DNA of 64,000 nucleotides from Callaeas wilsoni (GCA_013398955.1 VWPU01010352.1:266565-330564), one strand, 5' to 3'. Shown: positions 46,339-59,275, counted from the first letter of the stretch. Notes: generated from the letters alone by a model not told the origin. A program made the numbers and translations.

Positions 46339-48547
46339 CAAGGCTCTGCACAGCTTTGTTGACTCATTCCAGCAGCATACTCCAAGAGCTCAGCAAAAAC
46401 TGTAGTTTTCATCCTGCCTTGGGAGAGTTTCAGCTCACCAAACACCTGCCTGCACCTGGCTAGCAATCATTAACGCTGAATTATAGTCCCTAGTCTGGTG
46501 GAAGCACATTCACTCAGCAAAGAGCTAATTGCCTATCTACTGGATAAGTTCATGGCGTCATCCTCACAGCTTCAGACAGAAATCCTAAATCATCCGTAAC
46601 TGCCTGGTTCATGGTTTGCTGCTTTTTTCCCAAGCAAATTATGTTGGTATCACTCTAGCCTGCACTGGCAACTTCTAGGCATGAAAGTGTTATCCCATGG
46701 AGAATAAGGGAATTTTTCACCTGTCTGGAAGCCAAGTTTCATCCTAGGTTCCTGCAGAAGTGTGTGATGTCCCTTCTGAAAGTAAAGAAAGACTGTACTA
46801 CTGCCAGAGGAATTATTCAGGGCTCTTCAGTCTGAGACCTATTTGGGACCATGAGCCCCAAAATTACTGAATACTTTTGAAAATTACTTTGGGTGTCTGA
46901 CCCACAGCAGCCATTATCTTAACAGCCTGTCTACAGTGCAGCATGAGGAAATATTTCCTTCCATTGACTTAAAATTTATATGCAACCTACTTCAATGAAA
47001 TACACTTATTTTTCTCTTCCCCTTGGGAAAAGAGTGGGGGGGGGAATAAATAGCTGCTCCAGTTTTATTTATGTTCTCTGTAATCATAAATATCTGCATT
47101 CAGTCTCTCTTTTACAAGAAAAACACTACTGCAATCTCTTTTGCCAGGCCTTCTTCTGCTGTCATTGTAGTCAGTGGTCAAAATTCATGTAGATCTCACA
47201 GGGAACCAGAGTAGGCTCTGTGTATAAGCTGTCCTTCTACATCTCACCATCTGCACTGAAGTAAACAAAAAATGCCATATTAACATAGCTGGAAACAGAC
47301 GGAGAGAAGGATATACTGGCATTTGCTAAATATAAAGCGATAAACAGTTTTAAAAGGTGCTACAAATAATGGATGGCTTTAAAAAAAATGTTACAGCTGC
47401 ACTATATGTGGCTTTCTTTAACAAGCCCATGCTGAGACCCTTTTGGTAGTGATTATTGCCTTTATTAATATATTGTAGCAAATAATCTATAATATTAACA
47501 ATATAGACAGCATTATAAAATAATTTAAATTATTGATAATTTTTCACTCTTGCAAGGAGAAAGATTTCATTACAGCCCCAGCTCTGTCATGAGCTGTGTG
47601 CATGCTCAAATTTGCAGTTTCATTTAACAGAGAACCACACAAGCCCTGGGATTTATCCCCAAAGATTTTGCTCAGGAGTGACAGGGTGAGAGTCTCATTC
47701 TGTAAAATACGATGATGTGGCACAGGATTTAAATCAGTAAAGTACCCCTGTTTAGGAAAATACACCTAAGACAAGAAGCCTTAGGCATGTGCTTATGTGC
47801 TTCCACGAATCAGCCTGATTGCTGTATTTTCCCTGAGGCAGAGATAAGGTTTACAGACACAGGTCCCGAATTTGGGCCAACCTAAATATTATTTAAATGC
47901 ATCTCTTTCTCTTTCCTCTCCCTCTTTTTGCTGAAAGAGCTGGGTTTGCCACACATCTTATTCCTATCTGCCTTTATTAAGCTTTTTATAAATGTGTAAG
48001 AAAAAAAAAATAATTCAGCATCCCAGACATCTTCTTGGGTTTAAGATCTTAACAAATGAGGACACAGCTGGGCTACTTGGTCTGTGGATTTTCTAGCTGC
48101 AGGATTAAGTCCAGCTGAGCTGAAGTTTATAAACCAAGTTATTGACTTTAAAAATTCTCATACCGCTTATCAAAACACACCACATTGAAAGAACACCCTT
48201 TCCAGAATCAAATGTGGCAAAGCTTTCTCAATTATAGGCAGCCTCTCCCCATACAGCCGCCCTCACCATAACCCTACTAGTCTCCTGCATCTATTTTACT
48301 TCAAGACTCACTCTCAACTTGCTGTAAAAAAAATAGTCTTTTCTATCTCCTATCCTAAATAAGCAGGGTCTGGGCAGAAAAAGGTTGGTTGCATACAGCC
48401 CAGCACTGAAGGTGGAAACAAATAGTGCCCCAGCAGGCACCACCCTCCCCTGGCAAAGCCCAGGCTGCCATTAGGTGCTACTCACCTGAAAGGATTTGTC
48501 TCTAGTCTGATGTTAGCACAGCGCCTTTGTACATTGCTTTTCACTAA
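46339..48547. other. Unique sequence with no gene seen
   Basis: Includes AT-rich sequence at 47455-47545 and short G (47033-47043) and A (48000-48010) runs. No transposon or coding region recognised. Confidence 0.45.
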
Positions 48548-48612
48548 AGGTCTGATCCAGCTGCCATTAAAATCAATGAAAAGGCTCCCATTGACTTCAA
48601 AGGAGTTGAGAT
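48548..48612. repeat. Ancient sauropsid repeat signature
   Basis: 'aggtctgatccagctgcc', 'attaaaatcaatgaaaaggc' and 'tcccattgacttcaaagg' reproduce a pattern ('ctgatccagtgcccattgaa ... cattgacttcaatgg') that I know from old CR1/L3-type 3' UTRs in reptiles and birds. Orientation left open. Confidence 0.45.
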
Positions 48613-51600
48613 ATACAGTATATTGCAGCAGATGAAAAATACCAAAGGAAAAGAAAATCTGTCTTTTAGTATATACTTTCAATTTTTATACAGTCTTCAT
48701 CAAAAAAATGTTCTGAAGGAAAGGGACTGGAAAATTGTCCATATCTGTCAATGCTGAAAACTGGGCAGGGGAGGGGGGTGGGGGGAAGGAAAGTTTTGAC
48801 AAAAGAAGATACTTCCCCATTCATTCCAAACTGCATTTTTCTGTCAAAAATTGTTTTCAGTAGCAAACATGTTTAAATTCTAAACTACCAATAAAGCCAG
48901 GGAAGTATTTTAAAACAGACCATCTTTGGAACCATACACTTACTCATCAGTCACCAGACTTTCTGTGACTTTGGAGGCTTAATAAAAAGAAAAAAGGTCA
49001 AATATTAGTGCTTTTATTGCTTGTGTCTATAGGGAGGATCCCAGCGCCTGACTCAGCCCAGCGCTCTGTGACAGACATAAGATGGGATAACACATAGAGG
49101 AAAGAGAGGGATTTATTTGAGTACAGAAAGCTGGGCCAGAAATCCACCTATGAAACTTTACAGATGCATATATTTAAAACACCTTTCAGCAGATTTATAT
49201 ACCATTACAGTTATTGGATTTTTCATCTTTGACTTAGATGTGAATTATTTAATTAGAAACTTCAATACCTGCATAACTTTGAAACCCTTCCATTATTATT
49301 GTTACTAAAAAAAAATAAAAATATTTGCACCTAAGAGAATTTCCCAGCAGTCAAAACTTCTATGGAAAGCAGTACTACAATTGAGGTAGGCTAGATTATT
49401 CAGGGATTTGGATCAGGCCACACTTTGGTTCAGATTACATCTGGCTTTCCTTGAATATAACGACCCAATATTTGGTTATTGTTTTGTGAATACAATTTAC
49501 TACCAAATTGTTCCCTCTGGATTCACTGGAATCTGTCAGAAAACATCTTGAAAGCATACAGATCTTTCTATTTTTAAAAAAACCACTCATTTTAATTAAT
49601 TCTCTGGTTTTAAAATATTTTATAACTCTGTATCTCCAGCAGTTTGTTCTTTATTCCCACCCCCAGCAGACTACTTTGAAGGAACCACAAGCTGCTGAAA
49701 CTCTACACAGGGCATTTGTCCATTATGGAAAGGAGATCACAAAAGCATTTCATATCCTGCTGTTCAGAGAAAGAACAAGTCTATTTCTACCTCACATGGC
49801 AGGGTCGTGCACATGGTGGGTTCAAAGAAGAATGATGGAAAAATGCTCTGTATATCAGATACAATTATACGAGATGTATAATCGACTGCACAAATGTAAC
49901 TTACCTAAGGGATTCCTGCTGACCCTCTCACAGAACGGCTTCACCTCAGGGATTCCCATCCACCAAAGGGCTCTGCAGATAAAGGGTCTTTCCTCTGGGG
50001 TTAACCCCTTGCATACCCCAGCAAACAGCATCCTTCCAAAGTACCCCAACAGAGGTGGTGGGAATTTCTGCTAAAAATCTGACCAGTCAGAGTGAGCGAT
50101 GCTGCTGGGAGGGCAACACACGCACCTGAGACACACATGAAGCTCCTCCCCTGCAACCACTGTCCCCCCATCTGTGCTCAGAAGACCACTTAGAGCTCAG
50201 GGACCTGATATAGGTCTACAGGATCCACTGTCTGTGCTCGAAGCAATCTCACATTTCACAGTTGATCGTAGGGTGCCCTGTCCTCCTCACATGGGCACCA
50301 TCGGAATACACTGCACTGAAACACACTGGTTTGTAAAACATTTTTATTAGTGACTACCAAAATACTACTGGGAGCTGGCAGAAAACAAGCTAGACTTTTA
50401 GGATTTGGAATAATTTAATGATTTTTTTCTTTTTTTTCTCTTTTTTTCCCCAGAGAGGAACACCCCTGTTTTATGGAAACGTACCCAGCTTGCCACCAGT
50501 CAGAAAAACCCCAGAGGTTTGGGCGAATGACTGAACAGCTCAGGCCCCAGCTAATGCAGCTCCCAGGACAGCAGTCCTGACACCAGGCAGGGACGGAATG
50601 ACTGAGTTAAAGGGAAAAACCCTGATGAGCCTGATTTGGAGTCTTGATATAAAATTAATGTCACAAGGAAGAGATAACACAGTCGTTTTCACTGACCCTA
50701 ATGTCAAAATGTTTCCTTTTCCCTCTGCTTCATGTTGGAGAAAGTTTCATGTTAGCATCTCACTTTTACCAACACCACTGTACTGCGAAAAGCAGAAGCT
50801 GGAAGAAATTAATTTTGGGGCTCCAGCCCTGGACAGGCTAACCCATGTGCCTAACTCCACATGAGTAGCTGAAGACCAAGGGATTACTCCTGCAAGTCTG
50901 GTGACAAACGTGTGCTTTTCTGGCTGAGGGTATCTGACACAAAGGAATCCCAGCTTCCCAGGACAAAAGGATTAGGTTTCATCCCTAGTGCCTAAGAAGA
51001 TATTGCTCTTTAAAACAGTGATTGGTGCACAGGAATAGGAAATATAAATGCCAATTCTGAGAGAGACAAAGATTTTTTTCTGTGTAGCAACAAATATCTT
51101 GAAATAGTCTGTGCTGATGAGTGAACGGGGGATTAGATTTAAATTAAACATATTAATGTACATTTCTAATCCTAAATTTCAAAAACTATTAGCCATTTAT
51201 AGGCTGAATAACAGCTTCTGCACTCATTTCAGCTGGTATAAAAATCATAAAGGTTAGCAAACTGTGTGGATCAGAATATAAACTAATCGGCATCTGGGAT
51301 TAGGAAGAAATCTCCTCCAATTCATTGGTAAAGGCTTCCTCAAATATGGAACAGAGCCCATTATTGTTTGGCTGTTAATAACTCAAGTGACATTTGCCAT
51401 ATGCCATCAAAGGGCCCGGAGTCAATACGGATTTTATCTTTGTTAAGGTCTGCAGATTCAGCCTCAAATTGTGAGTCCACAATTCAATAGAGAGTTGAGC
51501 ATTCCCATTTTAAAACAGTTTTTGAAAATAGTGGGGATTACTTGGAAATCGTGTGATGTCAAGGTGCAAGGGAAGAAGTCACGGAGGAGCAGAAGAGAAT

Positions 51601-52288
51601 GGAAATAAGATTTTGACATAGGACAAATATCAAAGTAGGTGATCTTTTTTCTTCGCCAACTGTGCTAAAGTTGTCTTTTTAAACTAGAATCACTGTGTAA
51701 CTCCAATCAAATCACATTCAAAGCAGTTATTCTAGTATGTCCCTAGCTGCATTTCCGCAGTAATTTAGGTACGTTATTCATATGCTGAGTTTCTCAGAGA
51801 AAGGGAAATAAACTGAAGGCGGGTTTTTTTCCACAGTTAAAAGTACATTGAAGGTATGACCTTAAAGTAAGGATAAGACTCAAGATATTCCTCATTGTTT
51901 TTTTCTGGAATAAGTTTTGATAGCCTTATATAGGTGGAAATAAGCTTCAGTTTCTTATGCTTCGTAATCTCTAGAAAAGTCACAATTTGTGCTAGAGGAG
52001 ATCTGCAAGGAAATGTCAGTGTCTCTGAAGGGGCCACCTCTTCCACTAAGAATTAATGAGATGTCTTTAGGGGTGGTGATAGTCCTTTCCCAGAAGTACA
52101 AGTCGGCTCCACAAAATAGCATTTTTCTAGAGCTGCCAAGCATCCCAGGTAGGAACAACTCTCACTCCCTGATGTGTCTTGCTGAAATGTCTGCATCCCA
52201 TGTCCCTGCAGGGCAGACCTACTGCCTCACCTGCACCTCCAGACAGCCTGTACTGCCCTTGAGGAATGCTGGTGGAAAGACTAGAGAG
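48613..52288. other. Unique sequence with no gene seen
   Basis: A G-rich patch is at 48763-48786, a long pyrimidine tract ending in an acceptor-like CAG at 50421-50453, and 'ggatcaggcc' at 49410-49419 recalls the same ancient repeat family as 48548. The 188-codon frame at 49508-50074 begins with TTG; its first convincing ATG is near 49796, leaving under 95 codons with no known features. Confidence 0.45.
50421..50453 (+). other. Long pyrimidine tract ending in CAG
   Basis: Some 30 bases of almost pure T/C end in CCCCAG at 50453, an unusually strong match to a 3' splice acceptor. No convincing donor or open exon follows within the next 150 bp, so it may be low-complexity sequence. Confidence 0.3.
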
Positions 52289-52322
52289 TCATAAAATCAC
52301 AGAATGGTTTGGATTGGAAGGG
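52289..52322 (-). mobile_element. CR1 LINE 3' terminus, left part (split by an LTR)
   Basis: 'tcataaaatcacagaatggt' then 'ttggattggaagggaccttA' is the antisense CR1 terminus. The match breaks off at the LTR insertion and resumes at 52676. Confidence 0.85.
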
Positions 52323-52675
52323 ACCTTATGTGGGCTTCCAAGCAGGGGTTCAGAGATGCGGCGAGGCAGGAGTTAGAGCAAGGAATGAATTATTTATTAG
52401 ATTTACAATACCATTTATATATTCTAGTTCCATAAAGCAATTGAACAGTGCTTACACTTCTCCTAGGGTGATTGGTCAAAATCTCAGACACCCACTTAGA
52501 AATGTTTTTTCTCAATATAATGTACACAAGGTCAGAAGATACCAGATATGAATGCTAGTTACAAAAACCCTATCTATTGTTTACATAGCTTACACAGCAA
52601 AGGAAAAGTTCTCACAGAATGAATGCAAGAAGAGAAAATTTCCCTGCTAACAGCATTTCAGCATCCACAACCTTA
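52323..52675 (-). mobile_element. ERVK-like solo LTR with 6-bp target duplication, nested in CR1
   Basis: The LTR proper is 52329-52669 (341 bp), starting TGTGGGCTTCC and ending GCATCCACA, with TGTGG/CCACA terminal inverted repeats. ACCTTA occurs at 52323-52328 and at 52670-52675. A 6-bp duplication fits class II (ERVK-like) retroviruses. On the minus strand the promoter parts are in order: CCAAT (plus-strand ATTGG at 52471-52475), TATATAAAT (52412-52422), then AATAAATAA (52390-52398) followed by a short R/U5. The two CR1 halves join seamlessly if the LTR and one duplication are removed. No internal viral genes are present. Confidence 0.9.
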
Positions 52676-52795
52676 AAGGTCCTGTGGTTCCAATCCCTTG
52701 TCATGGGAAAGGGGCACCTTCCACTAGACCAAGTTACTCCATCCAACCTGGCCGTGAACATTTCTAAGGATGGGGCATCCATAACTGGGTTGAAA
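52676..52795 (-). mobile_element. CR1 LINE 3' UTR, right part (split by an LTR)
   Basis: Continuation of the copy at 52289: 'aaggtcctgtggttccaat', 'ccttccactagaccaag', 'atccaacctggccgtgaaca' and 'aaggatggggcatccataac' are antisense CR1 3' UTR blocks in the correct order. Confidence 0.85.
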
Positions 52796-54016
52796 AGTTG
52801 CATTTTTCACAGGAGAGTCCAACCACCAAAAGCTTTCCTCAGGTTTAGGTTACCATATAAAATCAGAAGTCTGGCTGTACCCTGCATGGCAGGGGCCAAG
52901 GGAGGATGCCTGTAGAAGAACATAAGACAGGGAGCTTATGCAGGAATAGCTCACTAGCATGCCTTCCCTCACTCCAGCTAATTGCAGCAGACAGATTTCT
53001 TAGGCCAGTGACAGTTCCTCTGTGTTCAGCATCTCTCCACTGACGTTTTGTCTTCGGGAATTCATCCAAGCCCTTTCTGAACCCACACAATCTCCTGGCA
53101 TTCCATGCCCTCGGTGTTGTGCATGTCCTGCATAGGGAGGCTGGCCAGTACAACTCAGGAGAGAGCTCCCTCGGGCTGTTTTGGTGCCTGCTATTTGCCT
53201 GGGCTGGCCCCAAGTGCAGAGGTGATGCTGTCACATGCCTGGAAACGCTGCCAATCATGACGCCTGCCAGAGCAGCCAAACATGCTCCATTTTCAGGAAT
53301 ATGAGAGGTTATTACTGTTATTTCTTAATGCTGAGTGAGGGTCTGCAAGCCTACAGCCCCAGGACTCTGTGAAATAAATGGCTCCCAGAGGTTCTTCCTT
53401 GGGCTCCAGCCAGCAAACACCTGCTCACACACAAAAGTCTCCATTCAAGCCAAAGAGACGACACCTGTGAGCACAGTCATGCCTGCCATGATACCCGTCT
53501 GGCTTCCCAAGCAGAAGAAAACCTGCTCCAAGCTGCACCAAGTGCCTGATGTGCTCCATGCAAATATTTGATTCACAAGTCATAAACCTGCTTTGCTCAT
53601 GTGGATCTGGGGTGATGGTAAAACAAACACTGAAGGTGGAAACTGCCACAATTTCAAACACTGCCAATGAGTAATAAGTTACTGTAGTTTGAATATTTTA
53701 TGCATTACTGAATCAAAACTTAAATTAAAGGCAACTTTTAGAAGACACTAATATGATTTCTGAGCCTCTGGACACCTTCTGGATCTATCATATGAGCACT
53801 GAAATTTTTAGCTATAACATATACAGACCTGATGCTGTAAAATACTGAGAGTCCTGACCTGTGATTTCCAGTCACTATTGAGAGTTGTCTGCCTGGGCTT
53901 TATATCTACATGCAATCATTGCCAGAAACTAAGGTGGGTGTTCACAAAAATCACTTAGATTACTTCTGAAAATCACTAAGATATTTAGGATAAAAGACAG
54001 ATTCCTTGTAGAAAAT
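52796..54016. other. Unique sequence with no gene seen
   Basis: Somewhat GC-richer than its surroundings at 52870-53580. Frames of 138 (52863-53279, minus) and 98 codons have no recognisable features and the former overlaps a plus-strand frame. Confidence 0.4.
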
Positions 54017-54246
54017 AATCATACAATCATAGAATAGTTTGGGTTGGAAGGGACCTTAAAGATCATCTCATTCCAACCTTCCTGTGCCATGGGCAGGGAC
54101 ACCTTGCACTAGCCCACGTTGCTCAAATTCCCATCCTACCTGGCCTTGAACACTTCCAGGGATTAAGCATCCATAGTTTTTCTGGGCAACCTGTACCAGG
54201 GCCTCAGCACCCTCACAGTAAAGAAATTCTTACAATGTCTATTAGA
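54017..54246 (-). mobile_element. CR1 LINE 3' end, antisense
   Basis: The left edge 'aatcatacaatcatagaat' is the complement of the repeated CR1 terminus, followed by 'agtttgggttggaagggacc', 'catgggcagggacacctt', 'cctggccttgaacacttcca' and 'gcaccctcacagtaaagaa'. About 230 bp with a short terminal repeat intact. Confidence 0.92.
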
Positions 54247-57200
54247 TGCGTTGTTATCGTTGTCTGCTTCTTCTAATGTCTACTATAGAAGTAAAAAGAC
54301 AGATTTATATTAAACACTCACTCTAAAACAGTGAGACTAGTAACAAACCATCTTTTCGAGACAGAAGGAAACATCTCCCAAAATATCCAGACACAGAATG
54401 AGATACAAAGAAAAATAGTTTGCAGAAATATTACTGCCTCTTTTTTGAGGACTATGATGGAGAACACTCAGATAGGGTGAGTCTGTCCAGCCACAATGCA
54501 CAGAGAATGTAATGGAAAACACAACAGACAGGCCTACTTGTTGGCTGTACTCATGCTTAATTTATGTGTATGTGATCCCCAGGAATATATTCATTTCCCC
54601 AATATTCAAATACAAACGGTTTCAAGATGCAGAAAACTTGCATCCAAATAAAACAGGAAGGAGGGTATTCCCCTCTTCTTCATTGAACAGTCTATGGGAT
54701 TTATTGCATTGTATTGTGCCATTTCAAAGTGGTTGTAAAAGTCTGTCCCCAGGCATAAAACCTGCTCACTTACTTTGTAGCAGTGCATCAGCTAATGAGC
54801 TCTTATTTGCCTTTCCAAATTAAATTATTCGTTACAGGTAGAAGGAATTTTGCAGTGGTGGGTTAAAAGTAAGAGAGTGAAAAAAGCACATTAAGCAACT
54901 TTTCTAGTCTGTTCTAATTCAAAGGTACTTTACTGTTCTTCTAACACAGAGTACTAAACTCACACATCAAGAAAAAGTTGCTGGCAAACTCTCAGGAAAG
55001 GTGCCCTTTTCTTTCACCGTCGTTCAGCAGCAATGCTGCCGTTTTCCTCTGCCTCCAGTGGTTATGTCATCTCTGAGGTCAGTTTTCTGCTTCTTGAACA
55101 TGACTTGGCTGTTTATAAAACGTGAAATCAGCATCAACAACCCGTAGCAACTTCAAGAAAGAAGCCTTGGGCTAACAAATAATAAAAAAACCCCTTATTT
55201 TTGCCCACAATGAGAAAAATCTACAGAGCTGCTACCTAAGGGCTTTCATTGCCTTCGGCACAGAAGGAATCTACATTTAGAGAGTGCAGCCTAAACATTT
55301 TCACTCTCTGAGCTCATCATTTATTTCAGTGGCAGATGTCCCTATGTGAGACAACCTCGCCAGTCATCAATCCCTCTTTAGATTAAACATGAAAGGGGGT
55401 CTATCCTCCCACCAACACAGGGGAGATGTACTAATATGGCCCAAATTAATGTCCTAATCATTCTTTGACAGAATGGAATTTAAAATATCCCAACTCTACC
55501 ACTCCAAAATCATACAGCCTGAGTTTGATCGTTTGAAAATCAGGGTTGGTCATCAGGGATCTCAGATTTCATCTGAATTTTTTTCAGAGTATTGGACACA
55601 ACCACACTCGTAATGCTGGGGCAAAGGGGAAGAGAAATGAAAGGGGGAAGTCGGGGGACCTCAGTGAAAATCCCCACAGAAGGCAGTTCAGCCAAACCCC
55701 GACTTCTCCTCAGTTATTTAGTTACAGAACAGAATTTTCATCCAAGAGAATGCTCACAGAAAACACTGTCTTTGCACATACTTGCTTGAATACACACTCG
55801 CATGGGTTTTCATTCTCAGTGTTTACTGGGGCCCTGGTTACATTCTCCAGACAATTTACTCATATAATGTGTTTTTTTCTCCCTCTGGCTACTGTGAAAC
55901 ACAGCTTCAAAAGGGGTAGGCAGGGAAAAAAAAATTCCTCTTGCTAATGTTTTTCTCTCCTAAATACTGAGGAATTCTACTTCCCTGGCACCGTTCTCAC
56001 TATTTACATGCGTGTAGCTGTGTACGTACCCCAGCTTACTAACCCATGCTCTGCACAAGGGATATAACTGAATAGGGTTATTCATAACCAACCCCTCATA
56101 CAGCTCAGCCGGTGCCAGGATTTTAGTCTATGCTCATGGGGCTGTGATTAGTCCTAGAGAACATTATGAAAATCAACCTGGCTAATTATTACTCCAAATA
56201 ACTGAGGCAGGAATGCAATAGAGTTCCAGGAAATACTATAAGAGAAGCAAGATTTGAGTGTTTGCATTTGTTTGTTTGTAAATGTTCTCATTAGTTCATC
56301 TGTAAGATTTATGCTCCATGCAAGAATTACCAAGGGAAATTCTATAGACTGTTCAGAGAAAGAAGGCAGAAAGATCATCCCATCACTCTTTTTGGATACA
56401 AAAGACTCTGAATGCAAAAATTTTGTGCAGAATATTCATCACAACATTGTTAATCATATCCTTATTGACTATACAAACCATTTATAGAAAGTTTCACAGC
56501 ATTTAAAAACAGAGCTGAGAGCCTGATCTCCTATATATCTCCAAGCAATATGTTTTATCCCTATTTTAAAACCCCAAATTAAAACACAGAAGCTTAGTCC
56601 TTGGGAGAGTATATTTATGTATGAAACAAAAAGAACTTGTCAATAAACTCAAGACCTCTGCAAAAGCACAAATAGACTAAATGAGAAACATCTAGGTGAT
56701 CCCAGTATGAACAGTGTGCCTTATGCACTGGAGATGTCATGTAACCTTCAGGACGCCTGCCAATATGATATAAGGCAAAAGACCTAATCAGTTTAACTAC
56801 CGGAATTAATTTTACCGTAAGTATGAAAGGAAAATAAAGCACTGAGGCACCTATGATGAGAGGCGAGTGGGTCTGCACCGGTGCAGAACAGTGGTAAAAA
56901 GCCATTCAAGGCCACCCATTCATCTCTGATGCTCCAGATGAATGCAGAAAAACGAAACAATTTCCAAATAACCAAAATAATATGTGGCCAGTTTCATTCA
57001 AGAGAAAAAATAAACCCTTCCTGACAGTCTGCAAGACCTCACCAAACCCACAAAATGAGACAGTGATTATTTGCTTATAATTATTCTGTTTTGAAACTGC
57101 AGGTGTTACGAGGCTGGTGAGAGCAACCCTGGCAGTGCTGGTCCCCAGAGCCTCAGAAGGGACTGAGAACAGGAGGAATAACAGGTTCTCCGAGTGCGAG

Positions 57201-57569
57201 ACAAGGAACCGCCACCACCATCCTGACAGGGCTCCCACTCACACATGCACGGAAAGATGTACAGATTTTTCCACAAAGCATATGAAAGGAAGTATTTAAA
57301 AATACATATTTAACATCCTCTTAAACATCGCTACCTGTGACAGCTTTTACAGGGCAAACAGTGTTATTATTTAGGGCTCTGCTGGCTCGGAAAGCATTTC
57401 TTCTTTTAAGAGTGGATTTGTCTGATTTAAGCTGGCAAACACTGGGTCCTGTAATGCCTTTGTCAGGGAGATAAAGTGGCTCCTCACTCTTGGGTATCTT
57501 TTCCATGGGTCAGTATCTACCTGCAGTGACCAAGTCACTTCTCAGCTTCTTCCCTGATGAGCTAAATAA
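54247..57569. other. Unique sequence with no gene seen
   Basis: No transposon recognised. Frames up to 133 codons (55546-55947) lack features. 57110-57250 is locally GC-richer. Confidence 0.45.
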
Positions 57570-57930
57570 GTTGAGCTGCTTATGCCTCGTGTTTTCATGC
57601 TTGTTTTCTCAATCCTTTTTCATACCTTTCCTTTGAACTTCCCTTACTATTTCCACATTGCTTTTGAACTGCAAACACCAAAACTGGACACGGTTCCTAA
57701 CAGTAGCCTTACCACTGTTGTGCATGTGAGCAACATCAAATCCTCTTATCTGCTTGATATTACTCTTTTTTACATCTCAAGATTGCATTGCCCTTTTAGC
57801 CACAGAATTACAGTGAGATTTCATTTTGAGGTGCTTATCCAAAAAGAATCCAAAATCTTTTTCAAAGTTGTTGTTTTCCAAAAAGAGCCCCTGCCCTGCA
57901 CAGCCTCTTGTCTTCATGCTTTATTACACT
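57570..57930 (-). mobile_element. Ancient CR1 fragment, antisense
   Basis: 'ccaaaactggacacggttcc' corresponds to the antisense CR1 block 'ccaaaactggacacagtact'. It is followed by 'agattgcattgcccttttag' (old 'ggccttcttggcc' region) and 'gaatccaaaatctttttcaa' ('cccaggtccttctcc' region), all in the right order. Very diverged, so much older than the CR1 tail immediately to its right. Confidence 0.55.
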
Positions 57931-57993
57931 GCCTTGCACTAACCTAATGTTCAGAATTTTTTCATTTTATTTTGACCTCTTCATAAACTGAAA

Positions 57994-58228
57994 CAGGGTA
58001 GGTTTAAATTAGGTATTAGAAAGGTATTCTTTACCGTGAGGGTGGTGATGCACTGGCACAGGCTGCCCAGAGAAGCTGTGGTTGCCCCATCTCTGGAACT
58101 ATTCAAGGCCAGGGATGGGGCTTTCCACAGCCAGATCTAATGGAAGGTTCCCTGCCCATGGCAGGGGAACTGGAACTAGATCATCTTTAAGGCTCCTTCC
58201 AACACAAACCATTCTATGATTCTATGAC
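57994..58228 (+). mobile_element. CR1 LINE 3' end, sense
   Basis: 'attagaaaggtattctttac', 'tgaggg', 'tgatgcactggcacaggctg', 'cccagagaagctgtggttgc' and 'ggccagggatggggcttt' run to 'aaaccattctatgattctat', the classic CR1 terminus with the octamer duplicated. About 235 bp and fairly young. Confidence 0.93.
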
Positions 58229-59275
58229 TAATACTTCAGGTCACTCAGCAATAATAATTTGCCCCTTTATTACTTATTCTTCCATTTGTTCACCATTAAC
58301 CTGTGCTATGTGTAAACGTGATTCTGTATAATTTCTTTGATAAGTGGTGAAACACTTGGCCTTTGCTCAAAACTTGATTCCTAAAGGAATCCATTAAAAA
58401 AAGTTTTATATAATGTTCAGAATCTGTGCAAAGCTTTAACCAAATAAAAAACAGAAGCACCATTGTCATTTTAAAATGAGTTTTGTAAGACATTAAGTAT
58501 AAAGAAGGAAAGTTTCTTGCTACAGTCAGAGCAATGATGCCACCTCCTTCCAGGGTGTTGTGGGGATGAACTCCCCCAAAGCCTGGAAGGTACTGAAGGG
58601 ACAATCTGTTTGCCTCAAACACCTACCTCATATGTAAACATTAGGGTAAATCAGGCCTTCTAAAATATTGTCTCTAAGTAGAGACCTTTGAGTGTCTCCA
58701 GGCTCCAAGGTATGCTGGCATGCCTGGCTGTACCTCAGCTCTATCCCTAGGAAAGCCCAACAAATAACCAACCTTCCCCTATCGAGTTCTCTATGGGTCT
58801 GAAGGGACCTTCTCTGATCAGTCTGAACAGAAGGAAGACAAAGACTGTGGAGTGTAGCACTGTCTCCTTCTCACTCCAGAGCCTGGGTATGATTCCCTGT
58901 ATTACCAGTGGCAACTAATGCAGGGGGCCACTCAGTCTTCAGAGAGACTTCAGCAGCACCTACTTGTCTCATTTTCCTCTCTGTGAACATGCTTCTGGTT
59001 CTTTCCACAGTCAGGTTTATGAGGTACTTAACTTTTACTGGAAAAAAATCAGTATTTAATTAAGCTGAATTACATCTCAGTATTTTGCTGAGATTGTTTG
59101 GGAGGCCATCTAAATATACAGAAAAATTATGTGTAGATGCAGAACCAAAATATTATAGCATATATTTTGGTCCCTCTATCAAATGACAGAATGGCAACAT
59201 CTCTTTTCCATGCCCAGGGTGTCATACCACTGCCTCAATCAGAGCAGAAATGAATTATTTACAATTAAAATTACC

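Noticed and set aside
49508..50074. 188-codon plus-strand frame, the longest outside the minisatellite
   Set aside because: It begins at TTG; the first convincing ATG is near 49796, leaving fewer than 95 codons. There is no domain, signal or homology that I recognise, and a frame of this size is near chance expectation for 64 kb in six frames.
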